A stretch of DNA of 64,000 nt from contig BCHH01000001.1 of assembly GCA_001599595.1 (NCBI GenBank), forward strand, positions 1,329,935-1,393,934, written 5' to 3'. This document shows, piece by piece, positions 42,962 through 54,504 of this stretch. The position numbers and the translations under genes are program-made. This DNA comes from Beverwykella pulmonaria (Eukaryota > Ascomycota > Dothideomycetes > Pleosporales > Melanommataceae). Below the pieces are notes generated by a model. The model searched no databases. It saw only the letters and a program-made list of their open reading frames with translations, and was not told where the DNA came from. Each line of letters starts with the position of its first letter. Position 1 is the stretch's first letter.

Positions 42962-43179
42962 TCTCGGAGGTTTGGAACCTCAGCTATATACATGGAATGT
43001 GCTTAGTCACCCCGACCAGAGGTTCCGAGGTTCCCCAGCCCATTGTTCCCGAGGTCTGTGGCCTCTTACATCTCGGAGGTTTGGAACCTCAGCTATATAC
43101 GTGAAATGTGCTTAGTCACCCCGACCTGAGGTTCCGAGGTTCACCAACCGAGTATTCCTGAGGTCTGTAGCCTCTTACA
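42962..43179. repeat. 109-bp tandem repeat, two copies
   Basis: 42962-43070 and 43071-43179 are head-to-tail copies of 109 bp with roughly a dozen differences. Each unit starts TCTCGGAGGTTTGGAACCTC and itself contains inverted GAGGTTCC/GGAACCTC words, so each copy can fold. It lies just after the hairpin block. Confidence 0.9.
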
Positions 43180-44005
43180 TGCTGTTTTTAAGGTTATCAA
43201 AAGGCTATAAGAATAATAGCACTAAAGACTTTAAAAAAATGCAATAAAGCAGGTTAATCCACCTAAGACAGGTAGTAATAACGCCTATTGAAGTTTAGAT
43301 TAGTAAAGTGCAGAATAGGAGCATTGTGGGGTATACTTGCCTTTGTGCTAACATTGAGGGATAATGTAACAGGGTAGTAGGCACAGATCTATTATGTACA
43401 GAAGAGAGCAGGCAGAAATACTTATAGTTGACTACAATTATATAATGAACATGGATTAACCATGGGTCTAAGATTTTCCGATGCCAAAAAATTGCTGGCA
43501 TAGAGGCCTCCATTTTCGGAGGCAAAACCCCCAGATACGGAGGCGCCTAAGCCAACACAACATTGGTTATGAGGAAACAGAGCTGTATCGTGTACCAAGT
43601 CGAGGGAGTGAGTGAATAGTTTGATCGGCCCAATGTTTCCCCGATTACGCCATACTTAGCCTACGCACAAGCCACAGCGAACGTTCTCGCAACTTCGCGC
43701 ACCAACTTGCCGCTTCTTGACAAACCTCGAACATTCACCATCATTCCAGCACCGTCTTCGCCCCTACCAATTCCGTATTTCTCAGCGAAGCATACGCGTA
43801 TCCTCTGCTGCCTCGCTGACAATTAATACCGTAAAAATGGCTATAAAACGCCGTTCCCACGTCTCCCTAGACTGCATCATCAATCTCAAAGAACTTCTCC
43901 GGATCTACATCTGCATCTACGACTGCACTTGAGCCTCACCCGCCTAAATAGTCTACCATACTATTCACTATCAACCTACCACCAACACCACAACCTACCA
44001 AAGCA
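43180..44005. other. Upstream region of the small heat-shock gene
   Basis: AT-rich up to about 43560, then the promoter and leader of the small heat-shock gene. No gene is supported; the short frame at 43717-43932 overlaps this leader. Confidence 0.5.
43679..43736 (+). promoter_or_regulatory. Heat-shock elements upstream of the Hsp20 gene
   Basis: GAACGTTC (43679-43686) and GAACATTC (43729-43736) are both perfect GAAnnTTC inverted pairs, the core of heat-shock-factor sites. A further TTC lies 7 bp after the first pair. They sit 270-330 bp before the start codon at 44006, which fits control by the fungal heat-shock factor. Confidence 0.6.
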
Positions 44006-44815
44006 ATGGCATTCTTCCTAACCCCCCGCTTCGCGCCCACGACCCAACACTGCGGCCCCTTCGCCTGCGCACCTTCCCGCCCTGTGTTCCGAGCCCCCGC
44101 CTCCGTCGCAAACCCCTCCGCTGCAGCGCCCTCCTTCATACCCTTCCTGAGCCAAGTCGAGGACCTGCTCAGCGAAATCGATCGCGAAGCCCGACGCGCC
44201 GCACACGCGCAACGCCAGACACGAAAACGTATTTTCCGCGCGCGCTTCGACGTGCGTGAGAGCAAGTCCGGATATGAAGTCGAGGGCGAACTTCCAGGCT
44301 TCGAGCAGGAGAACATCTCGATCGAGGTCACGGACGAGTATACACTGAAGGTTGGCGGGAAGCAAACACCACTGAAGGAAGTGAAGGAGACACAGAGCAA
44401 TGGGGCTCTAACGGATAATTTGGAGGGCACGACTGTCTCTGAGCAGAAACAGGATAGCCATAGCGATACCGAAAGCCACAAGTCGCTCCAGCCAACTGTC
44501 GAAGACGACTACGAGGATCTAGGCGCCGAGACTTCATCTACGCTCTCTGCCTCCTCGCCATCTGAGCCCAAGGACAAGGAGAAGGCCGTCGCTGTGCCGG
44601 CCCAGGAACAAGCTCCCGCCCCACAACAGCAACAGCAACAACCCGAGAACCAGGCCCTGCTCAATGAGCGCGTCTACGGCTCTTTCGAGCGCAACTTCCG
44701 CTTCCCCGAGCGCATCGATGCTGCGGGTGTTCGTGCGAGCCTGAGGAATGGTGTCTTGTCTATTACTGTGCCGAAGGCGCCAGTTCCAGCTGTGCGGAAC
44801 ATCTTGATCCAGTAG
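44006..44815 (+). CDS. Small heat-shock protein (Hsp20/alpha-crystallin) with acidic insert
   Basis: Single exon, 269 aa. Residues 1-75 form an Ala/Pro-rich N-terminal arm ending in a helix. The alpha-crystallin domain starts near residue 78 (ARFDVRES, then YEVEGELPGF and ISIEV) and is interrupted after the TLKVGGK strand by about 100 residues rich in Glu, Asp, Ser and Gln, including a run of six Gln. It then resumes (YGSFERNFRFPERID, ASLRNGVLSITVPK) and ends with an IxI-like ILI tail motif. The family keeps unfolding proteins soluble as large oligomers in the cytosol, without ATP. An insert at this place is known in fungal Hsp30-type proteins. Two heat-shock elements lie upstream. The GC-rich third codon positions suggest high expression. 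Confidence 0.92.
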   Translation: MAFFLTPRFAPTTQHCGPFACAPSRPVFRAPASVANPSAAAPSFIPFLSQVEDLLSEIDREARRAAHAQRQTRKRIFRARFDVRESKSGYEVEGELPGFEQENISIEVTDEYTLKVGGKQTPLKEVKETQSNGALTDNLEGTTVSEQKQDSHSDTESHKSLQPTVEDDYEDLGAETSSTLSASSPSEPKDKEKAVAVPAQEQAPAPQQQQQQPENQALLNERVYGSFERNFRFPERIDAAGVRASLRNGVLSITVPKAPVPAVRNILIQ

Positions 44816-45538
44816 ACGGCGGTAGATCGGATGATGGAGAACAGGATCAATAGGTCTAAGCGGTGGATATAGCATGTACTTTATTTGGATGTATGATATT
44901 TTGATATTATTAATGAATGCTTAAAATATATCTGGTTTTTGAAAAATAAAAATATAGTGCTATCTTGCTTGTGACATAATGTTTTGATGTTGTGATTTCT
45001 GCCTCGCACATGCACGCCTGGATTCCACGACCTTCCATGACCGAGCTCTCCAGTGTCAGATATCTCGGGCGAGAAAAGACTAGCGCTTCTCACCGTGAGA
45101 TAAAAGAGGCGTACCGTTCCAGATGGGGATGAGAAGGCGGATGGAATGTTAGAGGAAGCAGGGCTGGGGCGTAAGAAACAGGAGGAAGAATGCAGGGAGG
45201 TGGCTTTGCTGCGGATGGCGTAGCGGGAGAACCCTGGGGCCGTGTATGATCCTTGAACGTCGACTTGCAGTGAGTATAATGTCTGATTTGTTTTCTCTAC
45301 TCAGTAAAGAACTTGGCAAGGCACATGAAGTCTTCCCTAGTTTAACAATGTGAGTCTTCTGCACGCGATATACCAGTTGTGTAAGAACAGGTGCAACAGA
45401 ATGGATATCATGATGGTGACTCGTGGAGTGCATATTCTAACTAGAACTTTTTCCCGTTACATAGATTCAACTCCCACTCCAAGCACTTTCACTCCCCAAC
45501 ATTCTCGGATTCCAATGCCGTTTCCGTACTTAATCAAT
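44816..45538. other. Convergent 3' spacer
   Basis: Lies between the ends of the Hsp20 and cupredoxin genes. The first 200 bp are AT-rich. No gene is recognised. Confidence 0.55.
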
Positions 45539-46282
45539 CTACAAAGCCCAAGCCACGGCACCCGCCGCAGCGGCAAGGCCCATATTGACACTCATCTTAC
45601 CCGCTGCATTGGTAGGCGAGGGCTTGGTACTCGCCCCGGTCACTGAAGCCGAAGCTGATGGGGTGCCTGAGGCTGGAGTACCTGAGGCTGGAGTGCCTGA
45701 GGCTGGGGTGCCTGAAGCTGGAGGTGCGCTAGTATGCGAGGGAATTGCGCTACTCAGACTCGCGATTTGTGAATCGTCGAGTAGTTGGCCACCGGATAGC
45801 TTCTTGGGGGCGATGCTAGTGTCGACACTTTTGGCGCCGTTGGCGTACGCATTGAAGTCTTTGTCGCCGGTACTAGGTCCGTTAGTGGCAGTATTATGAG
45901 GGAGAGGCAAGAAGTGAAGATATGACAGGATTACTCACGGGACGTTCAGAGTGCCCACCATTCCCTGCTGGCAATGCTTCGGAACTGTGCAGTAGAAGTA
46001 CGTCGGATCTGTGGAAGTGACGGCCATCACAAACTTCTTTTTTCCACTATCGGTATCCGCGTATGGTCCCGAGTAGAATCCGCCCTCAGTTGGCGTGCAT
46101 GGCTTGTCGAAGGGCCCCTGAGCGACGTCGTGTGATGCGTGTAGGGTAAAGATGAGTGTATCTCCAATCGCAGCGGTGATATTGGAAGGAGTGAATTTCA
46201 AGCCGCCGTTACCCACTTCGATGTTGTGGGTCGTGGCGAGAGCGGTAGCTGCGAGAAATAGGAGGGATGTAAAGGAAGGCAT
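45539..46282 (-). CDS. Secreted cupredoxin-like, probably GPI-anchored protein
   Basis: Exons in gene order are 46282-45939 and 45872-45539 (225 aa). The 66-bp intron has a GTGAGT donor, a CACTAAC branch site and a TAG acceptor. A signal peptide covers about residues 1-17. A plastocyanin-like domain follows with likely type 1 copper ligands His51, Cys98, His103 and Met108 (FYCTVPKHCQQGM). Next come a Lys/Asp-rich linker and a Pro/Ser/Thr/Ala-rich stalk with four copies of ASGTP, then a small apolar C-terminus typical of GPI attachment. Fungal proteins of this type are extracellular serine-rich cupredoxins at the cell surface; electron transfer or copper handling is the presumed role, but partners are unknown. 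Confidence 0.85.
45662..45721 (-). repeat. 15-bp tandem repeat, four copies, coding
   Basis: Four 15-bp units encode the ASGTP repeats of the cupredoxin stalk. They differ by single bases, mostly synonymous. Confidence 0.88.
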
Positions 46283-49200
46283 GGTGAAGTTTGCCTATGG
46301 ACTGGGTGGAGTGGTAGAGTTCGTTGGAATAATCTTTAGCGACTGGTGTAAGTGATGAGAAAGTTTGGGCTTGTGTTGGGTGAATAAGATCACAGTAGCT
46401 GGGCTTCAGTCGTTTATAAGTCCAGAAGTCTCCTCGTACAGGATCAAAAGGAAGTCACCGTGCCGCCTCCGGCATTCCTCAGCCTGTCTGGTGGTTGCGG
46501 CGTCCGGGCGTTGCACAACGAGGGGTCGGTCGCCAACATTCATTCAACGTCCAATTGGCGTCATTGCATTCCGCTATTGATTTCCAAATTAGCAGGGCGC
46601 TTGGCTTGGAAGTTTCGAAGGTTCAACGATGAAAGATGAGGATGAGCACCCTGCAGCGAGGCTGTGTAAGCCACTGACTTCCGTTTCCAGCTGCTCGTTT
46701 CCTGTGCTGACTTCCCCCAAATTGTGCTGACAAGATGAGAACTGCGCATACGGGGATTATCGCAGCTTTTAATCGCAGACGCAAGTAGCTGTGGTAATGC
46801 CACTCACTTTATAACCGCCCCGGACGTATTTTTGAATCCTTGGGTGAAGAGGAAGCTGAGGTCTGTAGCCGTCAAAAATATGCATTTCCCTTTCAGCTCG
46901 CTTATTCTTGTCTGCCTCGCTATCGTTCCTGCATTATTCCGCGTAGACCTGCTTCACTGCCTTTGTCGAGATCAACTACCACATAGAGTAAGTTTTGGAG
47001 GCGCTAATGTGGGCGCAGCAAGCTATGGCTTCTTCGGGGAGTTCGTGGTTGGCCAACACCATGCATCGCTTCATCCCGATGAGGAAGTCGGTGATAATCG
47101 AACATTCGGAAGTATTGCGATCCGGGAACGTTCTTTGGATGCGATGCGCACATCGATGGAGGCCTTCTTGTACTATTCAAGGTTGTGCGCGCAATGCGGA
47201 GACGATACAATAAGATTTTGCAGATGGCTCCTTCCGACGGGCGAAATCCGGGGCTTCGAATCTGATTACTGAAGACTTGACGTGCTCGACTTGGTGATTT
47301 CTCGGACAACATGGAACCCAGAACCCTCCGGCCCTCAATTCGAGGGGGAATATCCATTTCCCATTTAGATTGGATCTTTACCACGCATCCCGAATGCATA
47401 TGGGTACTCAGAAGATGGACTAAACAAGTCCTATTTTCTGAATGCTCTTTCGCAACCTAATCTTCTTTTCAAGGAACCTCAGCATAGTACCTTGGATAAG
47501 AAGGCAAAAGAGAAGCTGGGCCCCTAAATGAACATGCTGACTCCATATCGCAGAGCATTACATCCTATGATTTCGTTCCAGCTGCGTCATGCTGAGATTG
47601 CTTATCAGTGTCCTCGATTCAATCCCCTTCCTAGGGAAATAACGTCTCCTAAAGCCGTGGGACACGTGTTCGAAAATGGTGTTAGAGCCACAGGGCACAG
47701 TTGGAGAGACACGACATCATCTTTGACCTCCGGGGGTGATAATTCAAACAACAAGTGTCCAGAAAGAGAAGTCGGTTGAGATGAAGCCTAGAGTTGCCAG
47801 AATGCGAGCAATTCGAAGTATATCCATGAAATAACAAGATCAGGTTTTCAAATTAGATACAGCTTTACGAGTATGAGGGGTCATGGCCAGTAGTTCATCG
47901 CATGCTGATGTCGAACAGATCGAAAAGAGGTCAGGTAGCCGTTCCTAGCGACTCTGAACCCATCCAGGCGCTTCCGGAAAAGCCGGTCTCCCTAGCCTGA
48001 GCGAAGGTGCGCCTCTGAGCTACGCGAATGTTACACTGCATCGGCTCCAGCTTGGTATGGATCAACGCATAGCGACCAAGCAGTGCGTGATGCGTGGGTT
48101 TGGAAGTGTTGACGTCTGGTTGCGCTTGGTGCACGGTGGAAGAGTGAAAGTCACGGCATTTGGTGGAAATAGTGGTGCACGGACCATTCTCTCGGGCCAA
48201 CCAATCCGAAGAAGGTTTTCCTAAACACAACCGCTACCATCACTCACCCTTCACTCCAATCCGTTCGTCGAACCTCACCCCGTTCATCATAATCTTGCTA
48301 TATTTGATGAGTCTTTTATGGATCCTCGTTATCCCCACCAGCTGCTCAGAATCCATTGAATCCATTCACGAGACTTGTTGCTCTCAGGGGGGCTCTCAAT
48401 GAGGGCTCCTAGGGCTCTGGTTACGTCCCTATCTTCAGGTACCATACTTTAGTATTAATCCCGGCTTACTAGGTGATCCCAGAATCTTTTTTCAGCTCAA
48501 TGTTTCGCATCTCATTTAGCTGGTGACGCACCCAAGACAGGTACTGTGTCAGACCCACTTTGAGAAGAACGCATAATACGATGGTCTTCCCCGCAAGGAC
48601 ACAGCGGTTTAACGATCCTCGCATTTCCAGCTTAGCAGATTCCACACCCCACGAAGCAGCAGCAACGCATAAGCTCAACAGTCCTAGCCATCGGTGGTGG
48701 AAACGATGCTCTCGATTCGATTACGCCGGCCAATGTGATTTGTAGGAAGGTTAGACAACTCGAGCTCGATTCTCCATGCTCACTATCTCTAGATATTAAT
48801 GGCTACGTCACACGACTGCTGAAGAATTGTTCTACCCATCCTATCGCAACGCGCATGTTGCAGACTGAACATTCCTCAGATTGCCTAACTTCGAAGATGA
48901 AAAGGTTTGCTGAGGTTATTCTTGCCTCGCTCAAGACCGACGTTCCGGCTGTAGTGGTATGGTCGGCAGGGGACTCGTGCGATCCGTGGGTTATCCGCCT
49001 ATAATTTTGTCCGCACAGGAAAGTCGACCGATACATTACCCTTGCCCATTCATTCACGCTGCTGTCACGGCGACGTGTGTTTTCCTGCATCACTCCAGGA
49101 CCGCACTTTTGGCTATACGCTGTAGAGCATAAATGTTCCTGTTCCACTCATCACCATTAACGGAGAGGTTCACGAGCCAGTAAGGTATCTGAGAGTATCA

Positions 49201-50130
49201 AGAGGAGTGACTGTCTAACCCTGCCACACATCAGTGGGGCGTAGAGCATTTTTGGGGAAGGTCCCGTAACATCAGGCAGTTCTCGCGTAACTTTGGTCAC
49301 AGCTCGTCACAATCTCTCTGCGAGCAATGTTTAGGTGTGCGCATCCATCTTTCCTATGGCAGTATCTATAATGGCTCGACAACGAATGCATCACAATAAC
49401 ACGTAGCATATTCCCAGTACATCGGCACGGCTATCCAGCAAACTCAGCTGGGAACAAGTGCATCACGTCGCGTTTCGCACTAGCTCGTCGAATCACTGCG
49501 GTATACTAAACCCCAGACGAGCCAGGGACACAGCCATCTTGATCGCATAAACTACTACACCTGTGCATCCATCCACAAATAGACGCCTCTTTCCTTCTTC
49601 TTGCCACATTGACTTCAGCGGCAAATATTCGGTTTGGTCAACGATCGTTCACTTTGTCGTCCAAGAACAGGCCTTCAGAGATATGAGAGCGGGTACCTTT
49701 ATATCATGGTGCGAGTTCCACCTGTCACAGACAATTCAATAATTGATGAATACAGTAACCCGCCAATGGCCTCTTTCCTTTCCCGCTCTTCGCATAGTTG
49801 GCGTACCGCTACGGTACCGCATCTGCTACACGACAAATTCTGGCAGGGTTGAGGCTCGCAAAAGAAAAAGGTACGGCTCTCCACTTTGCCCTAGGCGACG
49901 CGGAGAGGGTTTAGCAATATGGTTCGGCTCATTCGGACCCCAGGTCAGTGACACAATTTGTTCAGGCGTGAACGTCGGTCCCCTGGCAAAGTAGACGCAA
50001 CAAGGGGAAAGTGATCGTCGTCAGTGGGTACTCTCTATATATCAGAGTACCTATACCTACCGATCACATATGTTCTCTATTCTGCTGGTCCAGACTACAC
50101 CTCCTAACATTCAACATTCTTTCGTTCACA
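46283..50130. other. 3.8-kb stretch without a recognisable gene
   Basis: Many short open frames occur, the longest at 46832-47272 (146 codons, starting with an apolar segment), but none shows a domain, a convincing signal peptide with splice partners, or family resemblance. Base composition is ordinary. It could hold a non-coding RNA or lineage-specific gene that I cannot see. The last few hundred bases are the aquaporin promoter. Confidence 0.5.
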
Positions 50131-51036
50131 ATGTCCATATCCAAGCACGACCAATGGGTTCTCCCCAGCTTAGAGCCCTCCTTCTCGTCTGCGTCTTCTA
50201 TCAACAATTCTCCTACCAAGAATCTCGAGAGACATAATGCCATTCGGAAAGAGCTTGCAGTCTTTCTAGGAGAGTTTATAGGGACTTTCATGTTTCTCTC
50301 CACAGCCTTTGCTGGTACCCAAATCGCCAACGAGTCGCCTGCTAGAACGAGCCCGCTTCTTCCCGCCGGTGCAGCTTCGAGCACACCACCAGATCCGTTC
50401 AAGTTGATATACGTTGCGTTCTCATTTGCGGCAGCGCTTGCGGCCAATGCGGCTATGTTCTCGGATATTAGTGGGGCGATGTTTAATCCTGCAGTATGTC
50501 ACTTCAGCCTCACTTTCCCCCGAGTTCCTACAATCACGCTACATCGTCCCTCTCATCACACCAAATTTTGGTTCAGGCACTGACCACTCTCTCAGGTTAC
50601 GACAGCCCTCTGGACCACTGGCCAAATCCGCTGGCCTCGCGCCCTGCACTCCATTTTCGCCCAAATCCTCGCTAGCATCCTTGCTGCGGCACTCATTTTT
50701 GTCCTATTTCCAGGTCCGCTTCCCGTGGCGACCTCACTTGATCCCACTGTCTCGATCACCCGCGGCCTTTTCCTCGAAGCCTTCTTCACCGCTCAGCTCA
50801 TCTTGGCTGTGCTGATGCTACCAGCCGGACCCAACAAGCCGCTGTACGTTGGCACTGCGCTGTTCGTGATCGAGCTCTCGAGCGTATATCTCACAGGCGG
50901 AAGTGTCAATCCAGCAAGAAGTTTTGGGCCTGCAGTGTTCGTCGGGTTCGATACTTACCACTGGATTTACTGGCTGGGTCCTACGCTGGGTGCCGGACTT
51001 GGGGCGGGTGTTTTCGCACTGGTCAGCTCGGTATAG
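50131..51036 (+). CDS. Aquaporin (MIP family water channel)
   Basis: Exons are 50131-50493 and 50596-51036 (267 aa). The 102-bp intron has a GTATGT donor and falls exactly after the first NPA motif (GAMFNPA, then VTTALWTTGQ); an earlier CAG acceptor at 50578 would break the frame. The second motif is NPARSFGPAV, followed by the last helix (YWLGPTLGAGLGAGVFAL). Both NPA boxes and the downstream Arg of the selectivity filter are present. The short loops and the residues after the second NPA favour an orthodox water channel over a glycerol facilitator. Six membrane helices are expected, with the N-terminal 40 residues cytosolic. It moves water across the plasma membrane. Aquaporin genes in fungi often respond to osmotic or developmental cues; no specific site is evident here. 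Confidence 0.9.
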
Positions 51037-51988
51037 GATGGGAGGTTGTAGTCCGATCTGGACACGACTGTCCCAATGAAGACGTGCAAGAAATGAATGG
51101 TGCTGACACAGCATCCGCGTGGACGTATTGGAGGGGGAGTAACAAGGTTCAACATCCGACACTCCTGAACTTATGACACTCTTTACAACTTGACACGTAA
51201 GGCTGGCTACGTTTCTGCTTTTCTATATTTTGTCTGGCACTTAGCGGGCATTTTTCATACCTTTCTAACCCACGTGCACACTGACACGGCTTTTAATACG
51301 ATGCATAATTTACGTTAAACGAGCCCAAAATTTTATCAACCAAACGTATGTCTTACATCTTTGAATTGCTTTGTGTTATTTATCTTTGCGAATACAATAT
51401 CCTCTTTCTACTTGAATACCAGCGGTGAGAGTCATGGTTGAGATACTCGTAAGAGTGGGTCTTCAATAATTACATCACTAGCCTTGATTAGGAATAGCGT
51501 CTACGGGAATTTTCAATTCATGTCCACGGCACTGTGCTTGCAGTTTCATAATCCTCGCTAACATCCATCACAGTCACGGATCTTCAACAGTATCCTTCCA
51601 TTGCTCGAATCAAGTTCTGTTGTGTGTCGGCTTAATGCTTTGGATCACTACTCGCATCGGGAATGGGCATATACGGATACCAAATGTGTGACTGTTGGTA
51701 GACCGGTCGAATGGTTGATTTATGTCCGGTGCGCGATCCCATGTTAGGTGACAATTTGCGCGAGACAGAGGCATGGATGACGAATACAGATTACACCCTT
51801 CAGATTACTAAGGCTGTAGAGTATCAGATGATGACACTGCGAACCCGATGTTTTCCGGCTTTGACGATATCCGATATGGCGAGGATAGTATATAAAGAGG
51901 GCAGACCCAGGTACAGTCAACCATCAACTCATAAGTGCTTTCTATCTGACGATAGTGTCATCCAACAGGATTACTTCGAAAGTGAAGT
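51037..51988. other. Intergenic between aquaporin and SDR genes
   Basis: Spacer with the SDR promoter at its right end (a GGATATATAA-type word at about 51885). No gene is recognised. Confidence 0.5.
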
Positions 51989-53017
51989 ATGACTTCTTCC
52001 ATAGACTCCAGCACCATTTTCCGGGTCGACGGTATAGTGGCCGTCATCACTGGAGGAGGCACAGGTCAGTTCATCTCATCCTCACTATCACTTCCACCAA
52101 CCTTCCGAATCTGTCTCTAAAATATTCCCCAGGCATCGGACTCACCATGGCCCGAGCCCTCGCTTTCAACGGCGCCCACAAAGTCTACATCTTGGGCCGC
52201 CGTCTCGATATCCTCAAGACCGCCTCTAGCGCCCACTCCAGCCTCGTTCCACTAAAATGCGACGTAACTTCGAAATTGGATCTCCAAGCCGCTGTCGAAC
52301 ACATCACGACCGAAACCGGGTATGTGAACTTGGTCATCGCCAACTCGGGCGTCATCGGCCCTGCAGTTCGCTTCAACCCCACACAGTCCATTCCCGAACT
52401 GCGCACCACGCTCTTCACAAATTTCAGCATGGAGGACATGACCTCGGCGCTAAATATCAACGTCACGGCTGCGTTCTTCACCATGGCGGCTTTCCTTGAG
52501 TTGCTCGAAGCGGGGAATAAGAATGCATTGGAGGGAGGGTTTGGCAAGCCAATCCAGGAGGATGGGCTGGTGCCAAGTATTCAGTCCCAGGTCATTTTTA
52601 CGACGAGTATTTCGGCGTTTAGTCGGCACTGGTCGTCGAGTCCGCCTTACCTCACCAGTAAGGTGGCAATCATGCAGGTAACGAAGCATGCTAGTACGCA
52701 GTTGGCGCGGTTTGGGATCAGGGTGAATGCCATTGCTCCTGGAAGTAGGTTTTGCTCTGACAAAAACGCTGGATGAGGCCTGACATGTGATTTGCGCAGT
52801 TTATCCCTCGGAGCTAGCTTCTGTGCTAATAGCTGATCGTAAGCCTGAGGAGGAGAGCGTTGACGACCAGAGGTTTCTTCCTGCTAGGAGGTTTGGTGGG
52901 GATGAGGAGATGGCAGGGGCCATTTTGTATCTTGCGAGTCGAGCGGGGAGTTATTCCAATGGCTCGATTTTGGTCACCGATGGAGGGAGGCTGGCTGTTA
53001 TGGCCGGGACATACTAG
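51989..53017 (+). CDS. Short-chain dehydrogenase/reductase
   Basis: Exons are 51989-52064, 52133-52744 and 52800-53017 (301 aa). The introns are 68 and 55 bp with GTCAGT and GTAGGT donors and CAG acceptors, phase 1 in both cases. The nucleotide-binding motif TGGGTGIG spans the first join. An ANSG motif (the NAG variant), a catalytic Ser in TSISAFS, and the YxxxK pair (PYLTSK) are all in place, followed by the IRVNAIAPG segment that spans the second join. The C-terminus ends in the usual GSILVTDGGR. This is a classical SDR of normal length plus about 40 residues, including a small insertion before the catalytic Ser. It should reduce or oxidise a small alcohol or ketone with NAD(P); an Arg-Arg pair after the first beta-alpha unit suggests NADPH. 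The substrate is unknown. Confidence 0.9.
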
Positions 53018-54504
53018 GCAACTTGGTTAGCGCTTCGATCTGGACAGACGGCGTGCAAGAAGTTACGGTTCCGTTAGGTCGGTATTGGACGTGTCACGTT
53101 CTAGGTCTAAGTTTGTAGGGGTTACCTAGGGAACTGGCCGATTATTATGATGATTTTGCTTGATTTGATTGAAGTGATATACGGTCTGTTGGGTGAAGGC
53201 TGTGGAAATTAGGGCTATATTTTGTAATTTACAAGTCTAAGCTTCTTAGAGATTGATTTACACAATAGCAGAATACATATTGCGGTGGAGTAAAGGATGT
53301 GTGATCAAGAAATAATCATACGGGGGTAGGAGGGCGACTCGCAGCCATGCGATGCCCGAAGCAACAATGCACTGAACGGCGGGAGAAGAATCAAGATGGA
53401 GGTTTGGCAGTAGACTGTTTCAATTTCGTTGTATCTAGCTACCAAACCAAATGGAAGATGAAGGAGTGATAAAAAACAGATGAAGCATTCGGGGTCTCGT
53501 TGGGGGTCGGTTCGTGTGTGATGGGTGTTGATGCCGATCGTTGTGCGATGGGTGTCGATGCCGATATATATACCGCGGTGAGTGATGACGAAGCAAGCAG
53601 CTGACAGAGAAACCAAGACCTGTTCCCTGCACCATGCATCCAAGCCTTCCACCCATGCCAGTGGTATATTCGCCCAAAGTAGCACTTTGCTACGGCGCAA
53701 TATCGTTCGCAAAAATTGTACCAATTTCCTTTTTGGTACTGTGTCAATAGACAGTGAGTCATGTGGACAAACTGTAGTGATCCCTCTATTCTATTTATGG
53801 TATTGGGACCTGATTGGGGTCACACTTGACAAGGCTGATCACGAGAAAGTGTTTTTTCAGCGCCACGCAAAACTCTTCTATCCAATTAAATGAACAATTC
53901 CTAATTTTCCCAGGTCTTACAATGAACCGCTATAGACTTTAAGAGAGTGCTCACCTCGATAAGGTATTCGTCCAGAAATTTTTTCAATAATACACAGCTA
54001 TACACAGCTACGTCGGTCCAAGTTTGGGCCATTGATCGCGCGCAATTCAAGCATAGAAGAAGAAAAAAATAGAAGTCTTATGGTAATGAATGAAGCTCAC
54101 ATATCAGCCCATTCATTCTACAACCGAAAATCTCATCATTTCCCGGGTCAAGGTATCGCTGCGCCTAGACTGGATTCCATATTTGGTAGAAAGATATTTG
54201 AGTAGATGTTGCATTGGCCGCAACTGTGGGATGTGGATCGGCTGTAGAAGGTTGGGAGACGTGGAGCGGTGTTGTTGAGGGATCTGTATCGGTAGTTTTA
54301 TGATTGGTTTTGGTTTTCCTGTTGTGGTTTGTCGAGTTCTCAATGGTAGTAGGGATCAATATCGCACAAATGAATTGTGTCTTCATATTTAAGCTGCCAA
54401 ATATCTGTATTGTAGAAATCCCAAAAGGGTCAAATGTATATACAAGAAAATAACACACTCCACACTCACGCACGTAAGCCTGACCTCAACACTACGGCTC
54501 TAAC
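53018..54504. other. Convergent spacer with a short tandem repeat
   Basis: No gene is recognised. At 53517-53567 an imperfect 25-bp unit (GATGGGTGTYGATGCCGAT core) occurs twice. An 11-bp duplication (CTATACACAGC) lies near 53998. Confidence 0.5.

Noticed and set aside
44018..44481. Antisense open frames across the Hsp20 gene
   Set aside because: They mirror the GC-rich codon bias of the real gene and lack any domain.
46832..47272. 146-codon plus-strand frame with an apolar start
   Set aside because: The apolar part is not followed by a plausible mature secreted protein and no family resemblance was seen.
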